Assembly: GCF_000518225.1 (NCBI RefSeq)
Contig: NZ_KI912401.1
Coordinates: forward strand, 251,478-315,477
Length of the DNA stretch: 64,000 nucleotides
Reading direction: 5' to 3'
From: Helicobacter pametensis ATCC 51478
Lineage (GTDB): Bacteria > Campylobacterota > Campylobacteria > Campylobacterales > Helicobacteraceae
The position numbers and the translations under genes were made by a program. The notes beneath the pieces are model-generated. The model made no database searches, was not told the origin of the DNA, and worked only from the letters and a program-made list of their open reading frames with translations. How positions within the stretch are numbered: position 1 is the stretch's first letter; each line of letters opens with the position of its first letter. Below, one piece after another: positions 63,815 to 64,000 of the stretch.

Positions 63815-64000
63815 ATGAGAGATGAGTTTTTTGCATCACTTGAGGTGATTTTGCACACTTCAGAGATTCAAAAGCGCTTTGAGCTATTTGATGAACTTTA
63901 TCAGAAGATGCCCGATCTAAGCTTTGATCACTCTTCATCCATCTATCCGATCACTCAACCCATCTATCAAGAGATCTGCAAGATCATCCACCCCACCAAA
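63815..64000 (+). CDS. Partial gene, possibly DUF455 ferritin-like protein
   Basis: The 62 codons visible start MRDEFFASLEVILHTSEIQK and run open to the window edge. The helical, acidic N-terminus resembles the start of DUF455 ferritin-like proteins, but too little is present to be sure. It begins 10 bases after the microprotein stop and continues beyond base 64000. Confidence 0.55.
   Translation, partial: MRDEFFASLEVILHTSEIQKRFELFDELYQKMPDLSFDHSSSIYPITQPIYQEICKIIHPTK

Noticed and set aside
1-64000. CRISPR arrays, tRNA or rRNA genes, insertion sequences
   Set aside because: No regularly spaced repeats, no cloverleaf-like segments in the intergenic gaps (all under 300 bases) and no transposase motifs were seen.

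Overview
The window is a chromosomal segment of a Helicobacter-type Campylobacterota (epsilonproteobacterium), probably not H. pylori itself. Gene strings known from H. pylori recur: moaC-mogA-moaE with moaD and ribA, pepF-kefB, rho-murI, hemC-proS-hemA-ispB plus HP0241/HP0242-like genes, fliF-fliG-fliH-dxs and hisS-waaF. It differs from H. pylori in having all hydrogenase structural and maturation genes in one run, a class D beta-lactamase gene and an accessory restriction locus. Genes are tightly packed; stop/start overlaps (ATGA, TGATG, TAATG) are frequent, and no gene-free stretch exceeds 300 bases. I saw no rRNA, tRNA, CRISPR array or transposase gene.

Layout. 1-3.8 kb is an accessory stretch: the 3' part of a pentapeptide-repeat membrane protein gene, a small gene with a terminator, a relic of the membrane gene's 3' end, a stand-alone RelA/SpoT-domain protein, a degenerate ORF ending in an 11-G tract, and a lipoprotein gene. 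3.8-9.5 kb holds molybdopterin genes in two arms (moaE-mogA-moaC on +, moaD-moeA-ribA on -). They enclose the recombinase gene xerH, a methyltransferase gene and a difH-like chromosome resolution site at 7109-7145. To the right of that site about four fifths of the genes lie on the - strand, and to its left most lie on the + strand, so the replication terminus is probably here. 9.5-15.2 kb: DUF3943 and TerB-like proteins, small proteins, pepF, kefB. 15.3-19.7 kb: a two-component system whose regulator has a plasmid RepL-like output domain, then rho and murI. 19.8-25.4 kb: a defence locus with a single-chain type IIG restriction-modification enzyme and a convergent GmrSD-like (DUF262/DUF1524) nuclease.

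25.5-37.4 kb is one long - strand run from dnaB through a 1437-residue autotransporter and an HP0242-like protein to isoprenoid, heme and tRNA-charging genes. After pyrC (+), 38.6-49.7 kb is an 11-kb Ni,Fe-hydrogenase operon in the order hydABCDE-hypFBCDEA. It encodes the Tat-exported small subunit, the large subunit, cytochrome b, the endopeptidase, HydE and the six Hyp proteins that build the NiFe(CN)2CO centre. 49.9-58.3 kb continues on - with a metal-binding-protein homologue, an NlpC/P60 lipoprotein, an ArsC-like protein, a low-molecular-weight phosphatase, dxs and fliHGF. 58.4-64 kb: algC, a translationally coupled hisS-NYN/LOTUS-OXA beta-lactamase operon, waaF, a 29-codon microprotein gene and a truncated gene at the edge.

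Many gene starts were moved inward from the longest open frame on the basis of ribosome binding sites and family N-termini; each entry gives the reason. Family assignments come from motif recognition by eye. No similarity search was run.
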